A stretch of DNA of 64,000 nt. Origin: an uncultured Clostridia bacterium. Lineage in GTDB: Bacteria; Bacillota; Clostridia; Christensenellales; Borkfalkiaceae. Shown here in pieces: positions 25,103-33,269 of the stretch. The position numbers were made by a program, and so were the translations under genes. Position 1 is the stretch's first letter, and every line of letters starts with the position of its first letter. Under the pieces are notes generated by a model, which worked only from the letters and a program-made list of their open reading frames with translations, did no database searches and had not been told where the DNA came from. The stretch covers positions 1 to 64,000 of the forward strand of contig CALVPY010000005.1 in the NCBI GenBank assembly GCA_944354535.1, given 5' to 3'.

Positions 25103-26248
25103 ATGGCTGAAAATACGCGCGCAAAGCGCTTTCTGCACATGGCGGGGCATCTCGCCAAAAACAACGTGGTGCTCCTCGTGGCGATCGCCGCCGCGGCCGT
25201 CACCTGCTTTTTCGTCCCCTTCGACGCGGAGTACGCGGGCTATTTCGATTGGAGCACGCTCGCCTGCCTGTTTTCGACGCTCGCCGTCGTCGCGGCTTTT
25301 AAGAATATCCGCTTCTTCGTGTGGCTCGCCGACATCATCGTGCGCCGCTTCAAAAACATGCGCAACATTGCCTTGGCGCTCGTCTTTGTCACCTTCTTCG
25401 GCTCGATGGTGATGGCGAACGACATGGCGCTCGTCACCTTCCTGCCCCTCGGCTATTTCGTGCTCGATTCGTGCGGCAACAAGAAGCAGACGGCGTTCGT
25501 CTTCATCATGCAGAACATCGCGGCGAATCTGGGCGGCATGCTCACCCCCTTCGGCAACCCGCAGAACCTCTATCTTTATTCCTATTTCTCCATCCCCACG
25601 GGGGAATTCTTCGCCATCATGGCGATCCCCTTTGCCGCGGCGTTTTTCATGATCCTCGGCATCTGTCTCTTTGTCAGGCCCGAGCCCGCAGACCTTCAGG
25701 GCGTGCCGCAGAAGACGCCCTCCGTCTGGCGCTCCGTCGTCTACGGGCTCCTGTTCGCGCTCTCTCTTCTCATCGTCTTCCGCGTCTTCCCTTACTATTG
25801 GGGGCTCGTCGCCGTCGTTTTGGCGCTCCTCGTCCTCGACTGGCGCGCCCTTGTCCACGTCGATTATTCCCTCCTTCTCACCTTCTGCGCCTTCTTCGTG
25901 TTCTCGGGCAACCTTGCCCGCATCCCCGCCGTCGAGGAGACGTTGGGCGCGCTCGTCGAAAAAGACCCGCTCGCCGTCGGCGTCCTTTCCTGCCAGGTCA
26001 TCTCCAACGTGCCTTCTTCGGTGCTTTTGTCCAAGTTTACGCAAAATTACCCCGCGCTTCTCATCGCGGTGAACGCGGGCGGGCTGGGGACGCCCATCGC
26101 CTCGCTCGCGAGCCTCATCACCCTCAACACTTACCGCCGCATGATGCCGGGCGAGACGGGGAAGTATATCGTCAAATTTCTGATCTATAACTTTTCGTTC
26201 CTTCTCGTCCTCGTCGGCGTGGGGTATCTGACGCTATTGCTCTTTTAA
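25103..26248 (+). CDS. SLC13/CitMHS-like anion permease
   Basis: A 381-residue, roughly ten-helix transporter of the ion-transporter superfamily (SLC13/ArsB/CitMHS). It carries the two family loops: ANDMALVTFLPLG in the first half and SCQVISNVPSSVLLSKF in the second, plus GGMLTPFGNPQNLYLY. Probable substrates are di- or tricarboxylates or other oxyanions; the sequence does not decide. GGAGAGAGAAC precedes the ATG. It is transcribed divergently from the TtcA-like gene; no catabolic neighbours. Confidence 0.75.
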   Translation: MAENTRAKRFLHMAGHLAKNNVVLLVAIAAAAVTCFFVPFDAEYAGYFDWSTLACLFSTLAVVAAFKNIRFFVWLADIIVRRFKNMRNIALALVFVTFFGSMVMANDMALVTFLPLGYFVLDSCGNKKQTAFVFIMQNIAANLGGMLTPFGNPQNLYLYSYFSIPTGEFFAIMAIPFAAAFFMILGICLFVRPEPADLQGVPQKTPSVWRSVVYGLLFALSLLIVFRVFPYYWGLVAVVLALLVLDWRALVHVDYSLLLTFCAFFVFSGNLARIPAVEETLGALVEKDPLAVGVLSCQVISNVPSSVLLSKFTQNYPALLIAVNAGGLGTPIASLASLITLNTYRRMMPGETGKYIVKFLIYNFSFLLVLVGVGYLTLLLF

Positions 26249-26265
26249 GAAAGAGTGTGGCGTCA

Positions 26266-26412
26266 TCAGGGCATGAAGGCTCCCCTGTGCAAAGGGAGCT
26301 GTCGGCAAGGCTGACTGAGGGATCGTTTTATATTGAAAAGTTACGGATGAACGAAAAAGGCTCCCTTGTGCAAAGGGAGCTGTCAGCAAGGCTGACTGAG
26401 GGATTGTTTTAC
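26266..26412. repeat. Two tandem copies of the palindromic intergenic repeat
   Basis: Copies at about 26272-26330 and 26358-26412 share GGCTCCC(C/T)TGTGCAAAGGGAGC, then TGTCGGCAAGGCTGACTGAGGGAT. The second copy supplies the stop codon and last residues of the DUF559 gene. Confidence 0.85.
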
Positions 26413-26754
26413 GAGGTCGTCGATATACGCACAAACGCCCCGAAAGTTCTGATGTATTTCCGTATTCGGTATTCTGACGACCGTTAATCCGTACCCTTCC
26501 AGAAAGGCCGTCCTTTCTTCGTCGTGTTGCGCTCCTTCTTCGGTATAGTGCCCCGAACCGTCAAGCTCTATGACGAGCTTTGCCTCTGCACAGTAAAAAT
26601 CCGCAATATACGCTCCGAGAACCTTTTGACGGGAAAAGCGAACGGGATAGGTGCGCAAAAAATCATACCAAAGATGTTTTTCTTCTTTGGTCATATTCTT
26701 TCGTAACATTTTCGCGGCGGGAACAATGCCTTTATTATGTTTTCTCTGTATCAC
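26383..26754 (-). CDS. DUF559 (VSR-endonuclease-like) protein framed by repeats
   Basis: A 123-residue DUF559 protein of the restriction-endonuclease-like superfamily related to very-short-patch repair nucleases. It has AKMLRKNMTKEEKHLWY at the N terminus, FCAEAKLVIELDGSGH (catalytic-type E and D with K) and a GLTVVRIPN strand. The start is GTG at 26754, preceded by GGAGGG; both lie inside the flanking palindromic repeat. The last residues (KQSLSQPC) and stop are inside another repeat copy. A later ATG at 26709 is an alternative. Nuclease activity is inferred; the family's biological role is unclear. Confidence 0.75.
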   Translation of the reverse strand: MIQRKHNKGIVPAAKMLRKNMTKEEKHLWYDFLRTYPVRFSRQKVLGAYIADFYCAEAKLVIELDGSGHYTEEGAQHDEERTAFLEGYGLTVVRIPNTEIHQNFRGVCAYIDDLVKQSLSQPC

Positions 26755-27098
26755 AATCCCTCCGTCACGCTCCGCGTGTCACCTCCCTTTACACAAGGGA
26801 GGCTCAGGTTGACCCGATCATCGATTTGAAAGGGTGCTCTCATCGGTTTTCAGAGCGGCTTTTTTATCACAATCCCTCCGTCACGCTCCGCGTGCCACCT
26901 CCCTTTACACAAGGGAGGCTCAGGTTGAACCGATCATCGATTTGAAATGCCGTCCGCATGATCTTTCAGGGCGGCTTTTTTATCACAATCCCTCCGTCAC
27001 GCTCCGCGTGCCACCTCCCTTTACACAAGGGAGGCTCAGGTTGAACCGATCATCGATTTGAAATGCCGTCCTCATGATCTTTCAGGGCGGCTTCTTTC
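26751..27098. repeat. 116-bp tandem repeat, three copies, including the 3' end of the next gene
   Basis: Units begin at 26751, 26867 and 26983 (period 116). Each has TCACAATCCCTCCGTCACGC, a CCTCCCTTTACACAAGGGAGG palindrome, CCGATCATCGATTTGAAA and a segment ending GGCGGCTT. In the third copy the latter half is the coding 3' end of the MATE-kinase fusion; copies 1 and 2 are duplicated gene tails, copy 1 diverged. Confidence 0.9.
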
Positions 27099-29062
27099 TC
27101 CTTCACGAAGGCGGCGAGCGTTTCGGCGGCAGTTTCTAAACCCACGGAAGAGTCGAGCACGAGGTCGTAGTTCTGAGGATCTCCCCAGCGCTTGCCCGAA
27201 AGGTGGTGGTAGTACCCCGCGCGCGCCTTGTCCGAATGGCGCAGGTTGCGCTTCGCCTCCTGTATGGTGTCGCCGTACACCTCTTTGACGCGCGAGATGC
27301 GGAATTCCTCGGGCGCGCCGATGAATACTTTGACGACGTTGGGAAAATCTCTCAGCACATGGTCGGCGGCGCGGCCCACGATGACGCAGCTCCCTTCCTC
27401 GGCGATCTTGCGGATGATCTTATCCTGCGCGAGCATGGCGCGGCGCACGGCGTGCGAGGAAAGGTACAGCCCGCGCAGTACGTCGGGGGAATTTTTGTGG
27501 ATGTTGGAGATGAAGTCTCTGTCCAGCCCGCTCTCGTGTGCGGCGAGGGCGATCATCTCCTTGTAATAGAAGGGGATGCCGAGCTTTGCCGCCGCCATTT
27601 TGCCGACCTGCTTGCCCGAAGAGCCGTGCTGCCGCGCAATGGTGACGATGACGCCCGGCTTCGAGGGTTTGAGCGCGAGCTCTCCCGCCTCTAAAAGGGG
27701 CGGCTGCCCCGCCGAGCGCACATAGTCGCAGCCGAGGAATTGTTTGTAGCAGACAAGCCCGACGATGGTCGTCACGATTTCGGTGACGGGGTAGGTCATC
27801 CAGAACATGGTGAGCCCCGCACGCGAGAAGAGGTACCCGAGCGGCACGAAGCAGACGACGGTGCGCACCACGGTAAGGAGAGTGCTCTTAAGGCTCGCGC
27901 CCACCGCCTGGAAGAAGGCGGGGAAGATGAGCGAGGTGACGAGGGGCAGAAAGCTCGCGCCCGTGAAGCGGAATCCGACGGTGCCGATGCGGATGACTTC
28001 GGGGTCGGAGGTGAAGACGGAGAGCATCTGAGAGGGGAGCGTCTCAAAGACGATGAGCCCCACCGCCATGAAGACGGCGCCGAAGAGGACGGACGCCCAC
28101 AGCGTCTGTTTGCAGCGGCGGATATCCTTGGCGGCATAGTTGAAGCTGATGACGGGCACGATGCACGTCTGCATGGCGCCCAAGGGGATGAAAAAGAAGG
28201 TCTGCCACTTGTAGTAGAGCCCGAGCGCCGTCACCGCCTGGTCGGAAAAGCCCGAAAGGATGAGGTTGAGCCCTAAAATATAGAAGGTGTAAGCCGCCTG
28301 CATGAGGATGTTGGGGATGCCGAGGCGGAAGATGGTGAGCGTGTGGCGGGGATAGAGCCTGAGGGCGGGGGACTTGCGGAAGCCGCCCTTCATGACGATG
28401 AGCGCGGCGACGATCTGCCCCGCGACGGTCGCGACGGCGGCGCCCGCGATGCCCATCTCGGGAAAGACCCAAACGCCGAAGATGAGTAAGGGGTCGAGCA
28501 CGATGTTGACGGCGGCGCCTGCGATCTGCGCGAACATGGGCACCTTCATGTTGCCGACCGCCTGCAATACCTTCGTCCAGACGCTTTCGAGGAAGAGCCC
28601 GAAGCTGAATACACAGGCGATCCTGCCGTAGACGATGACGTCTTTTATGACCGCTTCGGAAGTTGTCGACATCCGCGCATAGGCGGGCATGAGAAGATAG
28701 CCCAAAAGCGCAAAGAGCGCCCAAAGGACGACGGCGAGCGGCGTGCCCACGCCCGCGTACTCGTCCGCCTCCTCCTTATGCCCCGTGCCGAGCTTTGCCG
28801 CCATCACGGTGTTGATGCCGACGCCCGTCCCCACGGCGAGCGCAATCATCAGAAGCTGCACGGGATAGATGATGGAAAGGGCGGTGAGGCCGGAGTCCGA
28901 ATATCTGCCGACGAAGAGGCTGTCGACCACGTTGTAAAGGGCCTGGATGAGCTGCGCCAACATGACGGGCGGCGCGAGTTTGAATAAAACTTTCCCGATC
29001 TTTTCTGTTCCGTAGAGGGCGGAAGCGTCGAGGGTCTTTGCTTTGGTGCGGGTGTTCGGCAT
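27050..29062 (-). CDS. MATE-family efflux transporter fused to a cytidylate kinase-like domain
   Basis: A 670-residue two-domain protein. Residues about 1-450 are a 12-helix MATE antiporter (GKVLFKLAPPVMLAQLIQAL, YNVVDSLFVGRYSDSGLTALS). After a linker, about 465-655 is a cytidylate kinase-like domain with P-loop-type ARQHGSSGKQVGKMAAAKLG, GRAADHVLRDFPNVVKVFI and a lid-like arginine-rich part. The ATG at 29062 was chosen because the longer frame begins upstream of the promoter (29129-29157). No clear Shine-Dalgarno precedes it; a 10-codon upstream ORF ends just before. The last 14 codons are repeated downstream. Substrate and purpose of the fusion are unknown. Confidence 0.85.
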   Translation of the reverse strand: MPNTRTKAKTLDASALYGTEKIGKVLFKLAPPVMLAQLIQALYNVVDSLFVGRYSDSGLTALSIIYPVQLLMIALAVGTGVGINTVMAAKLGTGHKEEADEYAGVGTPLAVVLWALFALLGYLLMPAYARMSTTSEAVIKDVIVYGRIACVFSFGLFLESVWTKVLQAVGNMKVPMFAQIAGAAVNIVLDPLLIFGVWVFPEMGIAGAAVATVAGQIVAALIVMKGGFRKSPALRLYPRHTLTIFRLGIPNILMQAAYTFYILGLNLILSGFSDQAVTALGLYYKWQTFFFIPLGAMQTCIVPVISFNYAAKDIRRCKQTLWASVLFGAVFMAVGLIVFETLPSQMLSVFTSDPEVIRIGTVGFRFTGASFLPLVTSLIFPAFFQAVGASLKSTLLTVVRTVVCFVPLGYLFSRAGLTMFWMTYPVTEIVTTIVGLVCYKQFLGCDYVRSAGQPPLLEAGELALKPSKPGVIVTIARQHGSSGKQVGKMAAAKLGIPFYYKEMIALAAHESGLDRDFISNIHKNSPDVLRGLYLSSHAVRRAMLAQDKIIRKIAEEGSCVIVGRAADHVLRDFPNVVKVFIGAPEEFRISRVKEVYGDTIQEAKRNLRHSDKARAGYYHHLSGKRWGDPQNYDLVLDSSVGLETAAETLAAFVKEKEAALKDHEDGISNR

Positions 29063-29128
29063 AGTTTTTAGGCGGCGCGGGGCGTTTTCGGGGCGGTCAT
29101 ATTTTGCCCCATCCCATAGCCGAACGAG

Positions 29129-29157
29129 ATTATACGCCGCTATCTGCCGCTTGTCAA
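29129..29157 (-). promoter_or_regulatory. Promoter of the MATE-kinase fusion
   Basis: On the minus strand TTGACA, 17 bases, TATAAT. The transcript would carry a short upstream ORF (ATG at 29100, product MTAPKTPRAA) ending 5 bases before the main ATG. Confidence 0.85.
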
Positions 29158-29215
29158 CCGATTTGAGGGCGCGCAAAGCTGCGGCTCCTTTTGCGTGGCG
29201 CGCCCGCGCTTCCCC

Positions 29216-29244
29216 TTGACGGCTGCCGCGCGATGTGCTATCAT
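29216..29244 (+). promoter_or_regulatory. Promoter of cytidine deaminase-like gene (leaderless)
   Basis: TTGACG, 17 bases, TATCAT. The last base of the -10 lies 7 bases before the ATG, so the mRNA should start at or next to the A of the start codon. Confidence 0.75.
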
Positions 29245-29250
29245 GGGAGC

Positions 29251-29652
29251 ATGGAACAGAAGAAAGACTTTTTGAGCGCGGAAGCGCTCCTTGCGGCTGC
29301 CAAAGAGGCGCTTTGCCCGATGCAGTTCCGCGGCGGCGAGGGCGGGCAGGTCGCCTGCGCTCTGCAAACGGAGAGCGGCGCCCTGTTTACGGGCATCTGC
29401 ATCGACCTTCCCTGTCAGCTCGGCTTCTGCGCCGAGCAGGCAGCCTTTGCCGAGATGCTGAAAAGCGGCGAACGGCGCGTTATGCAGCTTGTTGCCGTCA
29501 ACACGGAGGGGCGCATCTATCCGCCCTGCGGCAAGTGCCGCGAGTTTTTGTATCAGATCGACGAGGGCAACCTCCAGACCCAAATTTGGCTCTCTACGGA
29601 GCGCTCCGTCCCGCTTTTTGAGCTCCTTCCCGCGCGTTGGGATGAGAAATAA
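29251..29652 (+). CDS. Cytidine deaminase-family protein
   Basis: A 133-residue zinc deaminase of the cytidine/blasticidin-S deaminase family. The zinc and catalytic motifs CAEQAAFAEM (Cys replacing His as first ligand, Glu as proton shuttle) and PPCGKCREFL are both present. It hydrolytically deaminates cytidine-type nucleosides or an antibiotic analogue; which one cannot be told. Length fits the tetrameric class. It has no spaced Shine-Dalgarno and is predicted leaderless. It ends in a bidirectional terminator shared with the convergent acetyltransferase gene. Confidence 0.8.
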   Translation: MEQKKDFLSAEALLAAAKEALCPMQFRGGEGGQVACALQTESGALFTGICIDLPCQLGFCAEQAAFAEMLKSGERRVMQLVAVNTEGRIYPPCGKCREFLYQIDEGNLQTQIWLSTERSVPLFELLPARWDEK

Positions 29653-29654
29653 AG

Positions 29655-29681
29655 AAGAGCGCAGACGGCGTCCGCGCTCTT
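29655..29681. terminator. Bidirectional terminator between deaminase and acetyltransferase
   Basis: AAGAGCGC (29655-29662) / GCGCTCTT (29674-29681) stem with inner pairing, between two convergent stops. Confidence 0.6.
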
Positions 29682-29683
29682 GG

Positions 29684-30124
29684 TCAATGCTTTTTCATGT
29701 AGAGAAGGGGATAGGGCGCGCCCTGTTCGTCCTTTTCCGACCGTTGATAGACGACAAAGCCCATGTGCTCGTAAAAGCCGACGGCGAGCGGATTTTGTTC
29801 GTTGACGGTCAGTTCGCGCACGCCGCATTCTTCCATGCCGCAGCGGAGCAGGCGGCTGCCGATGCCCTGCCCGCGTTGCTTTGCCGCAACAAAGAGCATT
29901 TCCAGCCTCTGCCCGTCGATGCCCATAAAGGCGGCGGGGCTGCCGTTCTCGGCGGCGATGAAGAGCCGCGGGACTTCCCGCAGTGCGGCGGGAACATAGC
30001 GTTTGATGGCTGCGATCTCCCGTTCGGAGAGGAAGGAGTGCGTTGCCCGCACTGCGCTCTCCCAAACGGCGGTAAGGCGCGCGATCGTCTCTGCCGTGCG
30101 CTCTTCGATCTCTGTGATCTGCAT
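29684..30124 (-). CDS. GNAT-family N-acetyltransferase
   Basis: A 146-residue Gcn5-related acetyltransferase. The acetyl-CoA pyrophosphate loop QRGQGIGSRLL and the following ELTVNEQNPLAVGFYEHMGF segment are the classical motifs A and B. The ATG at 30124 was chosen for AGAGGAAAGAAG upstream; the longer frame runs into the tRNA gene. It lies directly downstream of tRNA-Arg and its terminator. The acceptor substrate is unknown. Confidence 0.85.
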   Translation of the reverse strand: MQITEIEERTAETIARLTAVWESAVRATHSFLSEREIAAIKRYVPAALREVPRLFIAAENGSPAAFMGIDGQRLEMLFVAAKQRGQGIGSRLLRCGMEECGVRELTVNEQNPLAVGFYEHMGFVVYQRSEKDEQGAPYPLLYMKKH

Positions 30125-30146
30125 ATCTTCTTTCCTCTTGAAAATC

Positions 30147-30170
30147 AAAAAGCCCGCAAGGGGCTTTTTT
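30147..30170 (-). terminator. Terminator of tRNA-Arg
   Basis: AAAAAGCCC / GGGCTTTTT stem with 5-base loop immediately after the tRNA 3' end on the minus strand; T-run on both strands. Confidence 0.85.
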
Positions 30171-30172
30171 GG

Positions 30173-30249
30173 TGGTGCACCCGGCGGGGATCGAACCCAC
30201 AACCTTCAGCGTCGGAGGCTGACACGCTATCCAATTGCGCCACGAGTGC
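30173..30249 (-). tRNA. tRNA-Arg (anticodon CCG)
   Basis: A 77-base gene with encoded CCA. Acceptor stem GCACTCG/CGGGTGC. Anticodon arm TCAGC-CTCCGAC-GCTGA gives anticodon CCG, reading CGG. T-arm GTGGG-TTCGATC-CCCGC. D-arm GCGC/GCGT. Confidence 0.95.
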
Positions 30250-30356
30250 ATAGAATATCAAGTTGTAAAAGCGGCGGGGATACTTCGCGCAAAGGAACGT
30301 TGCCGCTTTTTCGGGCTTTGTTCTGCGCTCGTGCGACGCCTTCGGCGTCGGGCGCC

Positions 30357-30410
30357 CCCACAACCTTCAGCGTCGGAGGCTGACACGCTATCCAATTGCG
30401 CCACGAGTGC
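30357..30410 (-). pseudogene. Truncated tRNA-Arg(CCG) copy 1
   Basis: Identical to the intact tRNA from its 5' end through the anticodon arm and into the T stem (CCCAC at the plus-strand left end). It then changes to a GGCGCCCCC-type sequence, so the T-loop and 3' acceptor strand are missing. Confidence 0.85.
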
Positions 30411-30527
30411 ATAGAATATCAAGTTGTAAAAGCGGCGGGGATACTTCGCGCAAAGGAACGTTGCCGCTTTTTCGGGCTCTTTTCTGCGCTCGTGCGACGC
30501 CTTCGGCGTCGGGCGCCCCCACGACCT

Positions 30528-30564
30528 TCAGCGTCGGAGCGCTATCCGATTGCGCCACGAGTGC
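30528..30564 (-). pseudogene. Truncated tRNA-Arg copy 2, with anticodon-arm deletion
   Basis: Keeps the 5' acceptor strand and D-arm and part of the variable/T-stem sequence, but has lost part of the anticodon arm and the whole 3' acceptor. Confidence 0.75.
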
Positions 30565-30571
30565 ATATTAA

Positions 30572-31825
<1,254 letters not shown>

Positions 31826-31829
31826 TCGT

Positions 31830-31866
31830 GCGGCGGCGCAGCGGGGAAAGCCCGCCGCGCCGCCGC
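31830..31866 (+). terminator. GC-rich hairpin after mnmA
   Basis: GCGGCGGCGC-A-GCGGG / CCCGC-C-GCGCCGCCGC around a short loop. No clear T-run, so termination strength is uncertain. Confidence 0.5.
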
Positions 31867-31900
31867 TCAAAAGCCGCCCCGAGCCGCTTTTCTTCTCACT

Positions 31901-31930
31901 GTATAAAAATGCCTTCACGCGTCCATAACC
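31901..31930 (+). promoter_or_regulatory. Candidate sigma-F promoter of spoIIR
   Basis: GTATA (31901-31905), 15 bases, GTCCATAACC (31921-31930). The -35 equals the sigma-F GYATA consensus. The same GTATA-N15-GTCNANNA pattern precedes the ywmB-like, spoIIQ-like and rsfA-like genes. Predicted start is near 31937. Confidence 0.6.
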
Positions 31931-31959
31931 TCTGCGAAGTTTTCGCGGAGGTCTTTTTT
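31928..31959 (+). promoter_or_regulatory. Terminator-like hairpin containing the spoIIR ribosome binding site
   Basis: ACCTCTGCGAA (31928-31938) pairs with TTCGCGGAGGT (31942-31952) over 11 bp, followed by CTTTTTT and then the ATG. The Shine-Dalgarno GGAGGT is in the 3' arm. Confidence 0.75.
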
Positions 31960-32487
31960 ATGGAAAAGTTTTGCGTGTGCGCGCTTTTGACGGCGCTTCT
32001 CTTTGGGCTCGTCTTCACGTTCGGCAATGCGGAAAGGGGAGCGGAGGATCCCGCTTCCTATCTGCGCCTGCATGTGCGCGCCAATTCCGATTCCGAGGAA
32101 GATCAGGCGGTCAAATACCGCGTGCGCGACGCCCTCGTCGAATACCTGACGCCCCTCGTTGCCGAAGCGGAGAGCAAGGAAGAGGCGCTCTCTTTGGTGC
32201 GCGGGCAGCTGAAAGAGGCGGAAGCGATCGCCGAAGGGGTGCTCCTTGAAAACGGCTTTTCCTACGGCGCTTCGGCAAAGCTTACAAAGGAGGAGTTCCC
32301 GACGCGCGTCTACGAGGGGGCGACGCTCCCTGCGGGCGTGTACGACGCCTTCATTTTAGAGCTCGGCTCGGGCGAGGGGGATAACTGGTGGTGCGTCGTC
32401 TATCCGCCCCTCTGCTTTGCGGGCGGCGAGACAAATATCGTCTACAAGAGCAAAATTTTAGAGATCATCCGTTCCTTCTTTGCATAA
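31960..32487 (+). CDS. spoIIR: Stage II sporulation protein R
   Basis: A 175-residue secreted forespore signalling protein that triggers SpoIIGA-dependent processing of pro-sigma-E in the mother cell. An N-terminal signal/anchor (residues 4-22) precedes the family motif LRLHVRANSDSEEDQAVKYRVRDALVEYL. The C-terminal half has WWCVVYPPLCF. The ATG at 31960 was chosen for GGAGGT 7 bases upstream; the longer frame is in the mnmA 3' region. The hairpin and motif upstream suggest strict forespore control. It lies 40 bases before sleB. Confidence 0.9.
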   Translation: MEKFCVCALLTALLFGLVFTFGNAERGAEDPASYLRLHVRANSDSEEDQAVKYRVRDALVEYLTPLVAEAESKEEALSLVRGQLKEAEAIAEGVLLENGFSYGASAKLTKEEFPTRVYEGATLPAGVYDAFILELGSGEGDNWWCVVYPPLCFAGGETNIVYKSKILEIIRSFFA

Positions 32488-32527
32488 TTTCGGCGCGTTT
32501 TACAGACATTGTGCATGGGAGGAACTC

Positions 32528-33250
32528 ATGAAAAAGAAATTACTCATCGGCGCGCTGGCATTGGCGCTCATGGCGAGCGTCTGCCCCGCGGCATATGCGC
32601 TTGCCTCGGCGGAAGGAGAGACGGGCGCGGCGGAAGCGGTCGTTGCCGCCGCGGTGCTCCGTCAGGGTTCGACGGGCGGCGAAGTCAAAGAGGTGCAGCG
32701 CCGCCTCAAAAAATGGGGCTATTATTCGGGCTCCGTCGACGGCATCTTCGGCTCGGGGACGAAGAAGGCGGTCATCTCCTTTCAGAAGAAGAACGGGCTC
32801 ACGGCGGATGGCGTCGTGGGCAAGGCGACGTATAAAGCGCTCGGCATGACCGATTCTTACAACGCGCTTGTTAGCGGCGGCTCGTCGGGTGGGGCGAGCT
32901 CGTCCGATCTCTATCTTCTCGCCAAGACCATCTACGCCGAAGGCCGCGGCGAACCCTACACGGGGCAGGTGGCGATCGGCGCGGTCATTTTGAACCGCGT
33001 GAAAAGTTCGTCCTTCCCCAACACGGTGGCGGGCGTCGTCTATCAGCCGGGGGCGTTCACGGCGGTCTCGGACGGGCAGATCAACTTAGAGCCCAATCAG
33101 ACGGCATACAACGCCGCGCGGGACGCTCTCAACGGCTGGGACCCTTCCTACGGGAGCCTTTATTACTATAACCCCGCCATTGCGACGAGCTCGTGGATCT
33201 TTTCGCGGCCGACGGTGACCGTCATCGGCAATCACGTATTCGCAAAATAA
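32528..33250 (+). CDS. sleB: Spore cortex-lytic enzyme SleB
   Basis: A 240-residue secreted lytic transglycosylase-type enzyme that degrades spore cortex peptidoglycan during germination. Signal peptide 1-26. A peptidoglycan-binding domain at about 42-110 (LRQGSTGGEVKEVQRRLKKWG...GIFGSGTKKAVISFQKKNGL). A Hydrolase_2 catalytic domain from about 130 (LAKTIYAEGRGEPYTGQVAI, catalytic-type Glu in AEGRGEP). GGGAGGAA precedes the ATG. It is followed after 19 bases by ypeB, the usual sleB-ypeB operon. Confidence 0.92.
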   Translation: MKKKLLIGALALALMASVCPAAYALASAEGETGAAEAVVAAAVLRQGSTGGEVKEVQRRLKKWGYYSGSVDGIFGSGTKKAVISFQKKNGLTADGVVGKATYKALGMTDSYNALVSGGSSGGASSSDLYLLAKTIYAEGRGEPYTGQVAIGAVILNRVKSSSFPNTVAGVVYQPGAFTAVSDGQINLEPNQTAYNAARDALNGWDPSYGSLYYYNPAIATSSWIFSRPTVTVIGNHVFAK

Positions 33251-33269
33251 GGAGAATAAGGAGGAAAAC

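Larger units (their letters stand above)
30243..30566. repeat. Tandem repeat of about 155-161 bp carrying tRNA-Arg 5' fragments
   Basis: The CGAGTGC tRNA 5' end recurs at 30243, 30404 and 30558. Between them lies a conserved spacer with AAAAGCGGC/GCCGCTTTTT and GACGCCTTCGGCGTC hairpins. A fourth trace (ACGAGTGCATAT) is near 30640. Confidence 0.85.

Noticed and set aside
26751..27060. CRISPR array
   Set aside because: The three repeats are 116 bp with no variable spacers of constant length and no cas genes; they are a tandem duplication.
26580..27061. Repetitive small plus-strand ORFs with VPPPFTQGRLRLN-like peptides
   Set aside because: These are translations of the palindromic intergenic repeats and occur wherever the repeat occurs; not genes.
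30357..30564. Two extra tRNA-Arg genes
   Set aside because: Both lack the T-loop and 3' acceptor strand and cannot form a tRNA; listed as truncated copies.
32480..32527. Sigma-F or sigma-G promoter before sleB (GCATA near 32484)
   Set aside because: A GCATA is present, but no GTC-type or CATNNTA-type -10 is found at a suitable distance, so I do not claim a site.
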